Assembly (NCBI RefSeq): GCF_032163395.1
Contig: NZ_CP119968.1
Coordinates: 3,436,001 to 3,500,000, forward strand
Length of the DNA: 64,000 bases
Direction of reading: 5' to 3'
Origin: Gloeocapsopsis dulcis
GTDB lineage: Bacteria > Cyanobacteriota > Cyanobacteriia > Cyanobacteriales > Chroococcidiopsidaceae
The stretch's first letter is position 1; every line of letters starts with the position of its first letter. The position numbers and the translations under genes are program-made. Shown piece by piece: positions 1 through 9,800 of the stretch. A model generated the notes under the pieces. The model was not told the DNA's origin and ran no database searches. It was given only the letters and a program-made list of their open reading frames with translations.

Positions 1-264
1 ATGGCTGCTCCTGGTGCTGCGGCTGCACCTGTTGAGGAAGTCGAAGAACAAACTGAGTTTGATGTCATCTTAGACGAAGTACCTGCTGATAAGAAAATTG
101 CTGTTCTTAAAGTGGTACGTACATTGACTGGACTAGGTTTGAAAGAAGCTAAAGATCTCGTAGAGTCTACACCTAAGCCAGTTAAAGAAGCCGTTGCCAA
201 AGATGCTGCTGAAGACATGAAGAAGCAGCTTGAAGAAGCTGGCGCTAAAGTTACTGTTAAGTAG
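1..264 (+). CDS. rplL: 50S ribosomal protein L7/L12, C-terminal part (5' end outside window)
   Basis: The product is the stalk protein of the large ribosomal subunit, which recruits and stimulates translational GTPases. The 87 visible residues hold the end of the Ala/Pro/Glu-rich hinge (about residues 1-18) and the whole globular C-terminal domain, with the typical [10 protein letters not shown] and [13 protein letters not shown] segments and the terminal [14 protein letters not shown]. Cyanobacterial L7/L12 is about 125-130 residues, so the N-terminal dimerisation domain lies before base 1. The ATG at base 1 is probably an internal methionine of the Ala-rich hinge and not the true start. rplL normally follows rplJ; that part cannot be seen here. 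Confidence 0.97.
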   Translation: MAAPGAAAAPVEEVEEQTEFDVILDEVPADKKIAVLKVVRTLTGLGLKEAKDLVESTPKPVKEAVAKDAAEDMKKQLEEAGAKVTVK

Positions 265-301
265 TCATTGTTGAGCAGAGGAGCTTAAGAGAGTTATGAG
301 A

Positions 302-370
302 GGTGAGGGGTGAGGGGTGAGTTAAGAAAAACTCCTTTAATTCAAAACTCAAAACTCAAAACTCAAAACT
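302..370. repeat. Heptameric short tandem repeats (STRR)
   Basis: Two heptamer tracts lie in the gap after rplL. GGTGAGG occurs nearly three times at 302-321, and TCAAAAC occurs four times without mismatch at 342-369. Tandem 7-mers in intergenic DNA are a known cyanobacterial feature (STRR). No function can be read from them; length variation between strains is expected. Confidence 0.85.
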
Positions 371-394
371 AATCACTCGCTCCTCGCCCCTAGC

Positions 395-2122
395 TTAGTG
401 CAAGTCAGATTCCCATACTCCTATATAAATGCGATCGCGATTATTTCGCTCAATGACTCCTTTTAATTCACCTGTGGTGAACGAGTAGCGATTGGTACGG
501 CGCTGATAAACTTGCTGCAATCCTTCATTAACTTCTGCAGAGGCATTACCCTCCAACAATTGCTGTAAAGTACCCTGCATAATTTGAGGATCGACAGATT
601 GCGCAAAGGATACTTCGGTTTGCTGTAGACGTCCAGAATTACGATCAAACAAATAGCCTAAGGTAACTTGGTTTGGCTTGATATCGTAAATTGCCGCGCG
701 AGTATTGCCCCAAACACCTCTAGATGTTTTTGTCGGATTGCCGAGTGTTGCTCTTACTTGGCTTTCCGATGTACCTGTAGGAAATGCAGGGATATTCTCT
801 ATTGGTGCTGATTGTACATTATCTTGTGGTAACGCAGTAGGCGCAGGTACTGGAGGCGTTTCTACTGGTGGTTCTTGATTTGGCAGAGGTGATTGTGCTA
901 GTGATGGCTCTTCTAATTCTTGAGATTGGGGAGGTGATTCGTCTAATTGGGGAAACAAAGGCGGAGGAGATGCAGGAGACTCCACAGGTGGAAGTATCGG
1001 TGATGCTACAGGTGCTGTTGGTGAGGGTGATGCTGTGGGAGTCGGACCCGATTCAACAGAAGGTTCCGCAATAGCTTCTGCCGGTGTTGTGCTATTTGAT
1101 ATTGATGATTGTGGTGCTTGACGAAAATTAGCTAAAACACCAACCGCTAAACCTCCTGCAAGCAAACCAGCAATCGCTAAAAATTGCCAATTGTGGTTTT
1201 TGCGGTGATATCTGATAACAGGAGTTTGAGATCGCTGTGCGGTGGTACGCTGACGAGTTCCTGAAATCAATAGTGTTGTTTGTTCATGTGTAGTTGCAGT
1301 AGGACTGGTATACTGCAAATTTTCTAGCATTTTGATTGCCGTGGTGTAGCGATCGCGTGGATGATATTGAATTGCTTTATTAAGCACTGCTGCCAGTTTA
1401 GGGCTAATGGTGGGAAGATATTGCTGCCAGAGAATCTCTTCATGCTGTGATGTTTCTAGTTCTTGAGGCAGTTTTCCAGTTAGCAAATAAATTGCTGTTA
1501 AGCCCAAGCCGTAGATATCACTAGCATATACTGGTCTTCCTGCTGCTTGCTCTGGAGACATAAACCCAGGAGTCCCAATGACCATAGTTTGAGTGAGTTT
1601 GCCTTGGGAATTAATTGTCGTTGCCATTGTCTCTTTTACTGCACCGAAATCAATGAGCACTGGCTGATTATTCGACTCACGCAGAAGGATATTATCAGGT
1701 TTAATATCGCGGTAAATTATCCCTTGGCTGTGTACGTAATCTAGCACTTGCAGCAAGCTGACTAGAATTTCTCGTACAGCGTTTTCACTCAGTACTCCTG
1801 TAGTTGCTACTTTACTTGCTAGCGTTTGACCATGAATCCACTCTTGCACTAAAAAAAACTGACCTTGTTCTGAAAAATAGGCATATAGCTTAGGAATTTG
1901 GGTGCTTCTTTCGCCTAAAGCCTCCAAAGTTGCTGCTTCCCTTTGAAATCGCTGTTGGATCAGTTGATACGTACTTGGATCATTCACCACTGGTTTCAGT
2001 TGCTTAATCACACAGCGGCGGCGTGAAGGCATATAAGTATCTTCTGCTAGAAAGGTTTCGCCAAAACCTCCAGAACCCAACAGTTGAATAATTTGATAGC
2101 GATTGTTTAACAGCGTTGTCAT
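395..2122 (-). CDS. Membrane-anchored Ser/Thr protein kinase (PknB/Spk type)
   Basis: This is a eukaryotic-like (Hanks-type) kinase. Residues about 8-275 form the kinase domain, with the glycine loop GSGGFGETF, the ATP lysine in VIKQLKP, the catalytic loop YRDIKPDNILL, DFG, and GTPGFMSPEQ in the activation segment. One membrane span follows at about 315-335, then a Pro/Ser-rich linker of about 110 residues, and a C-terminal domain of about 120 residues (from SESQVRATLGNP) found on many cyanobacterial kinases and probably extracytoplasmic. An in-frame GTG sits one codon before the ATG at 2122; I take the ATG. The gene is convergent with rplL and stands alone, so its substrates are unknown. Confidence 0.93.
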   Translation of the reverse strand: MTTLLNNRYQIIQLLGSGGFGETFLAEDTYMPSRRRCVIKQLKPVVNDPSTYQLIQQRFQREAATLEALGERSTQIPKLYAYFSEQGQFFLVQEWIHGQTLASKVATTGVLSENAVREILVSLLQVLDYVHSQGIIYRDIKPDNILLRESNNQPVLIDFGAVKETMATTINSQGKLTQTMVIGTPGFMSPEQAAGRPVYASDIYGLGLTAIYLLTGKLPQELETSQHEEILWQQYLPTISPKLAAVLNKAIQYHPRDRYTTAIKMLENLQYTSPTATTHEQTTLLISGTRQRTTAQRSQTPVIRYHRKNHNWQFLAIAGLLAGGLAVGVLANFRQAPQSSISNSTTPAEAIAEPSVESGPTPTASPSPTAPVASPILPPVESPASPPPLFPQLDESPPQSQELEEPSLAQSPLPNQEPPVETPPVPAPTALPQDNVQSAPIENIPAFPTGTSESQVRATLGNPTKTSRGVWGNTRAAIYDIKPNQVTLGYLFDRNSGRLQQTEVSFAQSVDPQIMQGTLQQLLEGNASAEVNEGLQQVYQRRTNRYSFTTGELKGVIERNNRDRIYIGVWESDLH

Positions 2123-2294
2123 CACATCTTTTAAAGCTGTACGCTCAATTTTGTTCGCGATCGCCTAGCTTTTCCGTAGTTCTTACGGTATCAGATTTAT
2201 CTTCCACCTTCCACAATACAATAAAGAGTTTTGCTGGAAAGTTGCTATATCTCAAGATCAGCTATGGGAAAACTTATACTTTTAACTTGGGCAG

Positions 2295-3671
2295 TTAATT
2301 GATTTATGAGCCGCGATGCGTAAAACCCCCGTCATTTATGCGGGGGATCTAAGCGAATGTGCCAAATTCATTTGGTTTTGTTATGTCGATCGTAATAACA
2401 TAAGTTGGTGGTTAATTGGTCGAGCCATGATTATTTACGAGTTCAAGCTCAAGGGTAAACAAAAGCAGTATCACGCCATAGATGAGGCTATTCGTACCAG
2501 TCAATTCATTCAAAATAAATGCTTGCGCTACTGGATGGACAATGAGAAAGTTGGTAGGTATGACCTCAATAAATACTGTGCGATATTAGCGGATGTATCC
2601 CCTTTTGCCTCGGAACTTAACTCAATGGCTCGACAATCTGCTGCCGAACGTGCATGGTCGGCAATAGTGCGGTTTTATGACAACTGTAAGAAAAAAGTTA
2701 AGGGCAAAAAGGGGTTTCCCAAGTTTAAGAAAAGCTGCCGTTCAGTTGAATATAAATCAACTGGGTGGAAACTGTCTGAAACTAGAAAAGCCATAACTTT
2801 CTCAGATAAAAAAGGCATTGGAACCCTGAAATTAAAGGGAACTTACGACCTAAATTCCTACAACATCAAGCAAATCAAGCGTGTCCGACTAGTGCGTCGT
2901 GCCGATGGATACTATGCTCAATTTGCAATCGATATTAATGTTAAGGTAGAAAGCCAGCCCACTAATCAAGCAGTAGGCATTAACTTAGGATTGAAATATT
3001 TCATTGCTAATAACAAAGGCAATGTAGAACCTTCACCTCAGTTCTACCGCAAGTCAGAAAAACAGTTAAACCGCGCTAACCGCAAAAAGTCTAAAAAGTT
3101 TAGCACACAAAGGAAGAAAGCCAAACAAAGACAATCAAATAATTACCACAGAGCCAGAAATCGATATGCCCGTAAACATTTAAGAGTAAGTAGGCAACGA
3201 AAAGAGTACTGTAAGCGTGTTGCATACTCCGTCATCCAATCTAACGATTTGGTAGCCTATGAAGACTTGAATGTGAAAGGCTTGGTACGTAATCGTCATC
3301 TGGCTAAGTCAATTAGTGATGCTGGATGGTCAACTTTCCGGTCATGGTTAGAGTATTTTGGTCATAAGTACGGGAAGGTAACGGTTGCCGTTCCTCCTCA
3401 CAACACAAGCCAGGATTGCTCAAATTGTGGTGAGGAAGTGAAAAAGTCTCTGTCCACTAGGACTCATGTATGCCCTCGTTGTGGATATGCAGAAGATAGG
3501 GATATCAACGCAGCTATCAACATTTTGAGAAAAGGACTCAGTACCGTGGGGCACACGGGAACTTACGCTTGGGGAGATTTGCCCTCTTGGGCGGTTGGCG
3601 CAAGCCTGCTGTCTAACGGCGAGTCAGGGAACCAAGAATCCCCGTCACGAAGAGTGCGGGGAGTGTCAAGT
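2295..3671 (+). mobile_element. IS200/IS605-type element with tnpB only (IS1341-like)
   Basis: The element carries a tnpB gene and no tnpA. Near the left end is a hairpin with CCCCCG (2326-2331) and CGGGGG (2341-2346) arms. Near the right end CCCCG (3640-3644) pairs with CGGGG (3657-3661) just before a GTGTCAA terminus, the form seen at the right end of many cyanobacterial tnpB elements; this region would also form the 3' part of the guide (omega/reRNA) scaffold. IS605-family ends lack inverted repeats and target duplications, so the borders given are estimates, the left one more so. Transposition would need a TnpA supplied from elsewhere. Confidence 0.75.
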
Positions 3672-3674
3672 TAA
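2427..3674 (+). CDS. tnpB: TnpB (IS605 OrfB), RuvC-like RNA-guided nuclease with altered catalytic site
   Basis: TnpB proteins are RNA-guided DNA nucleases of IS200/IS605 elements and relatives of Cas12. I start at the ATG at 2427 (MIIYEFKLKGKQ, the usual N-terminus); the upstream in-frame sequence to 2316 covers the left-end hairpin. This gives 415 aa, normal for the family. RuvC-II Glu is present (E279, VAYEDLN), as is RuvC-III Asp (D359, EDRDINAA), and a CxxC...CxxC zinc finger sits just before it. The RuvC-I motif reads GINLGLKYF, where GIDLGLKYF is expected, so residue 186 is Asn (codon AAC at 2982-2984). This should abolish or strongly reduce cleavage. The frame is otherwise intact. The stop overlaps the convergent GIY-YIG gene by 9 nt. 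Confidence 0.93.
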   Translation: MIIYEFKLKGKQKQYHAIDEAIRTSQFIQNKCLRYWMDNEKVGRYDLNKYCAILADVSPFASELNSMARQSAAERAWSAIVRFYDNCKKKVKGKKGFPKFKKSCRSVEYKSTGWKLSETRKAITFSDKKGIGTLKLKGTYDLNSYNIKQIKRVRLVRRADGYYAQFAIDINVKVESQPTNQAVGINLGLKYFIANNKGNVEPSPQFYRKSEKQLNRANRKKSKKFSTQRKKAKQRQSNNYHRARNRYARKHLRVSRQRKEYCKRVAYSVIQSNDLVAYEDLNVKGLVRNRHLAKSISDAGWSTFRSWLEYFGHKYGKVTVAVPPHNTSQDCSNCGEEVKKSLSTRTHVCPRCGYAEDRDINAAINILRKGLSTVGHTGTYAWGDLPSWAVGASLLSNGESGNQESPSRRVRGVSS

Positions 3675-4199
3675 GTCTAAAATGCCTTTTTCCTTGAGTT
3701 TTGGATTAAAGCGAATTGCAACTCGGATACCACGCGATTCTAAATTTGATATTACTGTTGCTTCGACTCTACGAGCGATACTTTTTAGTAACTTGATTTG
3801 TGTCAGTTCGTCGCTTGCTTCATAACTAATTTGCTCATCCACAGTCATTGCTAATTTGGCATCAATCGGTTCAGTCCACTGTGTTGTAGCAGCATTTCCT
3901 GGAGGAATTGAGCCATTTTCTGCTGTCCAAGCTTCTTTAATTGATTCTAAAATTGTTCGACTAGGACGACTAATTGTTTGCACTTTCAGCCACTGACATT
4001 TTTCGGGCTGACGTACCAAGTGTTGCTTGAGACTGAGAAACACATCACGTGAATACCCCACAAACTGTAATACGCGATCGCTATCAAAAATAGCATAAAC
4101 GCCGACTTGACTTTGAAAGCCTTCAGGCAGTTGACCGTCTGCGTCAATGTATGGAATATACTCTAGCTCTGTTAAGGAAGTCTTTGTTTCTGTAGTCAT
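3666..4199 (-). CDS. GIY-YIG nuclease-like protein
   Basis: The protein has 177 aa. Residues about 30-75 (VGVYAIFDSDRVLQFVGYSRDVFLSLKQHL) resemble the GIY-YIG fold, with GVY for GIY and FVG for YIG, followed by an Arg/Asp-containing helix. Homologues of this short type are widespread in cyanobacteria and I know of no proven function. The C-terminus ends within the right border of the adjacent tnpB element, so the last two or three residues and the TGA stop (3666-3668) are probably supplied by the insertion. Catalytic competence is not certain, since the canonical tyrosines are only partly kept. Confidence 0.7.
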   Translation of the reverse strand: MTTETKTSLTELEYIPYIDADGQLPEGFQSQVGVYAIFDSDRVLQFVGYSRDVFLSLKQHLVRQPEKCQWLKVQTISRPSRTILESIKEAWTAENGSIPPGNAATTQWTEPIDAKLAMTVDEQISYEASDELTQIKLLKSIARRVEATVISNLESRGIRVAIRFNPKLKEKGILDLT

Positions 4200-4360
4200 T
4201 AGTTAATTAAAATAATTTATTCACTACAATAAATTGTACAAAGTAGATTGAGTTGAAAAGCTTCTCTGAAGTTTTTTTAAAATTTAGTCTGTTTAACTTA
4301 CTTATTTTCTCAGAATTATGCGATGAATTAACTAAAAAATTTGCTTGAAATCATCTACAA

Positions 4361-4963
4361 TTACAATGAATTTGAGGTTACGCCTTGAAGGAGAAAATCT
4401 AAGGCACGACGCATATAGCTTTCGATTTGCTCAGTTTCAGGTTGAAACAAGATCGACTTAAACAATAAGCCTGTCATTAAATCACAAATCAAGTCAGCAT
4501 CAACCTCTGGAGATAATTCACCTCTTGCTTTTGCCCGCTCAAAAATGACAGATGCCGCTTTTCGTCGGGGTATGACGTATTTTTTCCAATAAATTTCCGC
4601 AAACTGGGGAATTGTTGAAGCAAGACTAATAATCATTGCTATCGTTTGGCGACCTAGGGGTGAAAGATCAATCTCGGCAGCTTGTTTGTGTACCTCTTCT
4701 AAATCTGCCCACAAACTTCCCGTATCTGGTATCACTAGTTGCGGTCGATTGCGATCTATCGCTTCAGCAATCAACTCTTCTTTGGCATGATAACGACGGT
4801 AAATTGTTGTTTTTCCTACGCCTGCACGAGCTGCGATCGCTTCAATGCTCAACCCTTGATAGCCTACTTCTGCCAACAAATCGAGCGTTGCTTGTAAAAT
4901 TGCTTGATTAACTTCGGTACTTCGGGGTCTTCCTGGGGAGCTTTTTGTTGTTTGACTGATCAT
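4361..4963 (-). CDS. TetR/AcrR-family repressor, likely of the divergent RND pump
   Basis: This is a 200-aa one-component regulator. The N-terminal HTH (about residues 17-63) reads ILQATLDLLAEVGYQGLSIEAIAARAGVGKTTIYRRYHAKEEL, the standard TetR DNA-binding domain. The C-terminal part is a helical ligand-binding/dimerisation domain of the class often seen with efflux genes. The gene is divergent from the RND membrane-fusion gene, with about 275 bp between them holding a 9-bp-arm palindrome (5080-5102) and a partial copy of it (TTCGTATCGTA) close to this gene's own start. By analogy with AcrR it would repress the pump until a toxic ligand binds. The ligand is unknown. Confidence 0.93.
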   Translation of the reverse strand: MISQTTKSSPGRPRSTEVNQAILQATLDLLAEVGYQGLSIEAIAARAGVGKTTIYRRYHAKEELIAEAIDRNRPQLVIPDTGSLWADLEEVHKQAAEIDLSPLGRQTIAMIISLASTIPQFAEIYWKKYVIPRRKAASVIFERAKARGELSPEVDADLICDLMTGLLFKSILFQPETEQIESYMRRALDFLLQGVTSNSL

Positions 4964-5079
4964 AATAGTAAGTATTCGTATCGTAGGTCGCTCAAGGATA
5001 TCCCCTATAAAGTTATCTTATCAAACAGTTCTTCACTGCTTTGTAGTCGTTAGTTAATTCTCTGTGAACATTTTTATTG

Positions 5080-5102
5080 TAATACGATGACGTATCGTAT
5101 TA
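5080..5102. promoter_or_regulatory. Palindromic operator for the TetR-type repressor
   Basis: Nine-base arms TAATACGAT and ATCGTATTA flank a 5-bp centre (GACGT), a perfect inverted repeat of the size TetR dimers bind. It lies between the tetR gene and the RND operon. A degenerate half-site (TTCGTATCGTA, about 4974-4984) sits just upstream of tetR and could give autoregulation. Assignment to this regulator is by position only. Confidence 0.7.
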
Positions 5103-5238
5103 TAATTTCAAAAGTTTTTTAAAATTCAGTTACCGCTGCTGCCACAGGGGTTGGGGATTTGTACTTAGCAGTGATTGTGTGTTGATCGACCAATAAGTAA
5201 CCCAAGACTGCGTTCGTTGGGAGACTTTAATTCTAAAA

Positions 5239-6690
5239 ATGAGGGATAGAGCACAACGTATGGCGCAATCTAATTCCGATTACCCAAGAGTACCTGAGCA
5301 GACTCCAGATGAGTCACCACCAAGGACAAAGCTGACTCGGTCGAGATCAAAACGCCGTAATCGCTGGATTGCAATTATTAGTGCAGTTATTTTGTTGACT
5401 GGCTTAGGGTTTGGTTGGCGGTGGTGGGTCAGTAGTCGCAGTGGTGCTGAAGGTTCTGCCGCAGGACAACCGCAGGGAATTCCTGTCAGGTTAGAAACTT
5501 TAGAGACGACTACAGTTGAAAACGCCACTGACTTTATTGGCTCATTAGAATCGCAAAGAGCCGTGACACTGCGTCCTGAAGTAACGGGACGAATCAGTCG
5601 CATTTTAGTCAATCCAGGCGATCGCGTTAGTGTGGGAACATCACTCATTCAACTGCGACCAGATCAGCAGCAAGCGAACCTAGCAAGTGTTCAAGCAAGT
5701 GTTAATTCGGCACGGGCAATTCGTGCCAACGCCCAGTCACAAATTGAAGCACTAGAAGCTGAGCATATTGCCCAACAGGCAGAAGTTGAGCTGCAAGAAG
5801 AAGAATTTCAGCGAATTTCGACACTAGTGAATCAAGGTGCATTGCCAAGACAGCAGTTAGATAGTGTTGTCCGCGATCGCCGCACTGCCCAAGCAAACCT
5901 CAACGCAATCAATCGCCGTATTCAAGCTGCCCGCGCTAGCCTGCAAGAAACTGAGGCAGGGCTACAACAGGCACAAGCAAATGCCCAACGAGCCACCGCC
6001 GAACTACAGGAAACAACGATCGCCGCCCCCTTTGGTGGGATTGTGGGTGATATTCCTGTTCGTCTGGGTGATGTTGTCACTAGCAGCGATACACTGACAA
6101 CCGTTACCCAAAACACTGCGCTGGAACTGCGATTATCAATTCCTTTAGAACGCGCGCCAGACTTACGCCAGGGTCAACAAGTGGAATTAACAGACACTCA
6201 AGGTGCCGTCATCTCTACAGGAAAAATTAGCTTTATAGCACCGCGAGTAGACCCTAACGCGCAAAGCATTTTGGCAAAGGCAACTTTTAGTAACCAAGAA
6301 GAACGACTCCGCGACGGTCAATTTGTGCGTGCCCGTGTCATTTGGTCGGAACGACCAGGCATTTTGATTCCGACAACTGCGATTACTCGATTAGCCGGAG
6401 AACCTTTTGTCTTCGTTGCTGAAACCCCACCAGTAGGAGGTGACGCACCATCAGCTGCACAGGAAGGTACCCCCGCACCTAAACTGATCGCACAACAGCG
6501 CCCCGTAGAGCTTGGTTCTCTTCAGGGTAACAGTTACCAAGTTCTTTCCGGTGTAGAACCAGGAGAACAAGTTGTTGTCTCTGGAATTCTGAACCTTATG
6601 GATGGTGCGCCCATCATCCCAGATACCGCCATGACACAGCCTCCAGGAGCAAACGTATCACACTCAAGTAGCCGTGAAGCTACGCAGTAA
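5239..6690 (+). CDS. RND efflux periplasmic adaptor (membrane fusion protein, AcrA/MexA type)
   Basis: The product links the inner-membrane RND pump to an outer-membrane channel. A cytoplasmic basic N-terminus is followed by one membrane anchor at about residues 42-64 (WIAIISAVILLTGLGFGW) in place of a lipoprotein signal. The biotinyl/lipoyl-like halves surround a long Gln/Ala-rich coiled-coil hairpin (about 135-265), then beta-barrel and membrane-proximal domains. The C-terminus is Pro/Thr-rich. Start choice is open: ATG 5239 gives 483 aa and ATG 5260 gives 476; neither has a well-placed Shine-Dalgarno. It is the first gene of a two-gene operon with the transporter. No TolC-like gene is nearby, so a shared outer-membrane channel is presumed. 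Confidence 0.94.
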   Translation: MRDRAQRMAQSNSDYPRVPEQTPDESPPRTKLTRSRSKRRNRWIAIISAVILLTGLGFGWRWWVSSRSGAEGSAAGQPQGIPVRLETLETTTVENATDFIGSLESQRAVTLRPEVTGRISRILVNPGDRVSVGTSLIQLRPDQQQANLASVQASVNSARAIRANAQSQIEALEAEHIAQQAEVELQEEEFQRISTLVNQGALPRQQLDSVVRDRRTAQANLNAINRRIQAARASLQETEAGLQQAQANAQRATAELQETTIAAPFGGIVGDIPVRLGDVVTSSDTLTTVTQNTALELRLSIPLERAPDLRQGQQVELTDTQGAVISTGKISFIAPRVDPNAQSILAKATFSNQEERLRDGQFVRARVIWSERPGILIPTTAITRLAGEPFVFVAETPPVGGDAPSAAQEGTPAPKLIAQQRPVELGSLQGNSYQVLSGVEPGEQVVVSGILNLMDGAPIIPDTAMTQPPGANVSHSSSREATQ

Positions 6691-6846
6691 TACAGCATTA
6701 GTCTCTCTGTTGACTAAAACAAAGGTGTTTCTTTTAGGTTTTAGAGTTTAGAAAAAACTATGTGCGATTAAGGAAATAGTTAATTACAAATGTTCCCAAT
6801 TACGAATTACGAGTTGGCATAACCCCTAGTTCCTCATAATGCTCTT

Positions 6847-9800
6847 ATGTTTGTTGAACTGTTTATCAAACGCCCAGTTGTCTCAATTGTCTGTGCCATC
6901 ATTGTTGTCTTGATAGGCGCGGCGAGTATTCCTAACTTACCAATTGCACAGTATCCAGAGATTGCACCGCCACAGGTGACAGTCACAGCTAACTACATAG
7001 GAGCGAGTGCCGAAGTCGTTGAAAACACGGTGACAAACATTTTAGAGCAGGCAGTTAATGGGGCAGAAGGCGTTCGCTATATTTCCTCATCGAGTAGTAA
7101 CAACGGCAATAGCTCGATTAATCTCACGTTTGAAGCTGGACGCAACATTGATCTTGCTGCTGTAGACGTGCAAAACCGTGTCGCTACCGTTCAACCACAA
7201 CTGCCAGAAAGTGTCCAGCGGACAGGAGTCACGGTGCTGAAGCAGTCAACGGGGTTTTTGATGGCGATCGGGCTTTACTCAGACAACGGTCAGTACACAA
7301 ATACCTTCTTGAGTAATTACGCTGACCTCTATATTGTCGATGCCCTGAGACGAATTCAAGGCGTCAGTGAAGTGCAAGTTTTTGGAGAACGCCGTTATGC
7401 AATGCGGTTGTGGGCTGATCCTGAACGGCTAGCAAGTCGGGCGTTAACGATGCAGGATGTGGTAAATGCCCTGAATGAGCAAAATATCCAAGTAGGAGCA
7501 GGGCAACTCGGACAACCACCAATTCCCAACGAACAACAGTATCAGTTAGATTTAGAGGCACGCACGCAGTTCAACGATCCTACCGAGTTTGAGGATCTGA
7601 TTTTAAGAACCGATGAAGATGGCACACTCGTACGGTTTCGCGATGTTGGTCGCGTTGAACTCGGCGCACAAGACTACAGCACCGTTTTGCGATTTCAGGG
7701 GATTGAAGCAATAGGACTGGGAATCTCTCAACTGCCTGGAAGTAATGCGCTCGAAGTCACCGCAGCGGTAAAAGCCGAATTGGCACAACTTGCACAGCGG
7801 TTTCCACCAGGTATGGAGTACCAAATTGCATTTGATACAACGGCATTTGTGCAACAATCGCTCACTGAAGTTGTCACTACATTGATTCAGGCGATCGCGC
7901 TTGTTGTTTTAATCATTTTCATCTTCTTGCAAGACTGGCGCACTACCCTCATTCCGGCGCTCACAATTCCAGCTTCGCTGATCGGTACATTTATATTTGT
8001 GCAAATTTTTGGGTTTTCGATCAATACTTTGACACTGTTCGGATTAACTCTTGCCACAGGGATGGTCGTCGATGACGCAATTATCGTTGTCGAAAATATT
8101 TCCCGCCTGATTCAAGATAAGGGAATGAACCCGCGAGAAGCGGCGATTGAGTCGATGCGCGAGTTAACGAGTGCTGTTATTGCAACTTCGCTCGTGTTGA
8201 TGGCGGTATTTGTTCCGGTGGCATTTTTCCCTGGTTCAACGGGCGCACTGTATCGTCAATTTGCACTGACAATCGCGTTTTCAATCACCGTATCGACCTT
8301 TTTAGCGCTGACGTTTACACCTTCAATGTCGGCAAAGTTACTGCGGCAAGGGCAACACCCCCCACGTTGGTTAGCATGGTTTTTCAATCGCTTCAATCGT
8401 TTTTTGGATGATTCACAGCGTGGCTATGCGCGATCGCTGCGCACACTGATGCGGTTCAAAATGATCGTGCTGGGTGTCTTTGTCTTAGCTTTGGGCTTGA
8501 CGGCTTGGATGTTTACTCGCGTCCCCTCAGGCTTTTTACCCGATGAAGATCAAGGCTACTTTATTACGCTCGTTCAAGCACCCGAAGGTGTTTCGCTCAA
8601 CTACACGAGCGATGTGATTGGACGTATTGAACAAGAACTACAGCAAATTCCAGAAATTTCAGCTAGCTTCGCTGTTGCAGGATTTAGTTTCACGGGTAGT
8701 AGTGCTAACAACGGTATCATCTTCTCTAACCTCAAACCTTGGGAAGAACGCCGCGAACCAGGACAATCGGTAGATGCAATTATTGGTCAACTGTTTCCCC
8801 GATTTGCAGCCATTACCGAAGCGAGAATTCTGCCGCTCAATCCACCAGCAATTCAAGGATTAGGAACCTTTGGGGGATTCAGCTTTCAGTTGCAAGATCG
8901 CCGTGGTGTGAATGACCTCAATTCACTCGTGCAAGCCGCTGGACAAATTATGGGACAAGCCAACCAAACTCCTGGTTTGCAGCAAGTATTTACAACTTTC
9001 GCAGCAAGTACGCCTAAACTATCGATTGAGATTGACCGCAACACCGCCAAGGCACTTCAGGTTTCAGTCGATGACATTCTGAATACCCTACAAACTGCGA
9101 TCGCTTCGCAATACGTCAATGACTTTACCTTGGGACAGCGCAACTATCGAGTTTACGTGCAAGCCGATCAGCGATTTCGTTCCGAACCAGGAGATATTAG
9201 TCGTCTGTATGTGCGATCGGCAGTGGGACAAATGATTCCGCTAAGTAATCTTGTCTCGCTTACGCCCGAAACCGGTGCTCAAACAATTAATCACTTTAAT
9301 CTATTCCGTTCGATTGAAATTACTGGTTCAGCTGCACCTGGCTTTAGTTCAGGTGATGCGATTCAAGCGATGGAAGAGGTTGCAGCAAATGTCTTGCCGC
9401 CTGGATTAGACTATCAATGGTCAGGGACATCATTGGAAGAAATTGAATCTGGGGGACAAGCCCCGCTCATTTTTGGTTTAGGATTAGTCTTTGTCTTTTT
9501 AGTGTTGGCGGCGCAATACGAAAACTTTATCGACCCCTTGATTATCATGCTGGCAGTACCACTCGCGATCTTAGGGGCATTGCTTGCCCAGTCCCTGCGC
9601 GGGTTGATCAACGATGTGTATTGTCAGGTGGGGTTAGTGATGTTGATTGGTTTAGCTAGTAAAAACTCGATTCTCATCGTCGAGTTCGCAAACCAACTAC
9701 GCGCCGAGGGATTGCCACTGGTGAAGGCTGCAACTGAAGCTGCGCGAGAACGCTTGCGTCCAATTTTGATGACGGCAATTTCCACCTTAGTCGGTATTTT

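Noticed and set aside
302-370. Tandem repeats as a possible CRISPR array
   Set aside because: The unit is 7 bp with no spacers; this is STRR-type repetition. No CRISPR array or cas gene was found in the window.
868-1074. 68-residue plus-strand frame opposite the Ser/Thr kinase
   Set aside because: Antisense of the Pro/Ser-rich linker, whose low complexity keeps the frame open.
2326-2346. CCCCCG/CGGGGG hairpin as a terminator
   Set aside because: There is no T-run after it and it sits at the left end of the tnpB element, where such hairpins are transposition signals.
2316-2426. Longer N-terminus for TnpB
   Set aside because: The extra 37 residues are read through the left-end hairpin of the element and do not match the family; the ATG at 2427 gives the usual start.
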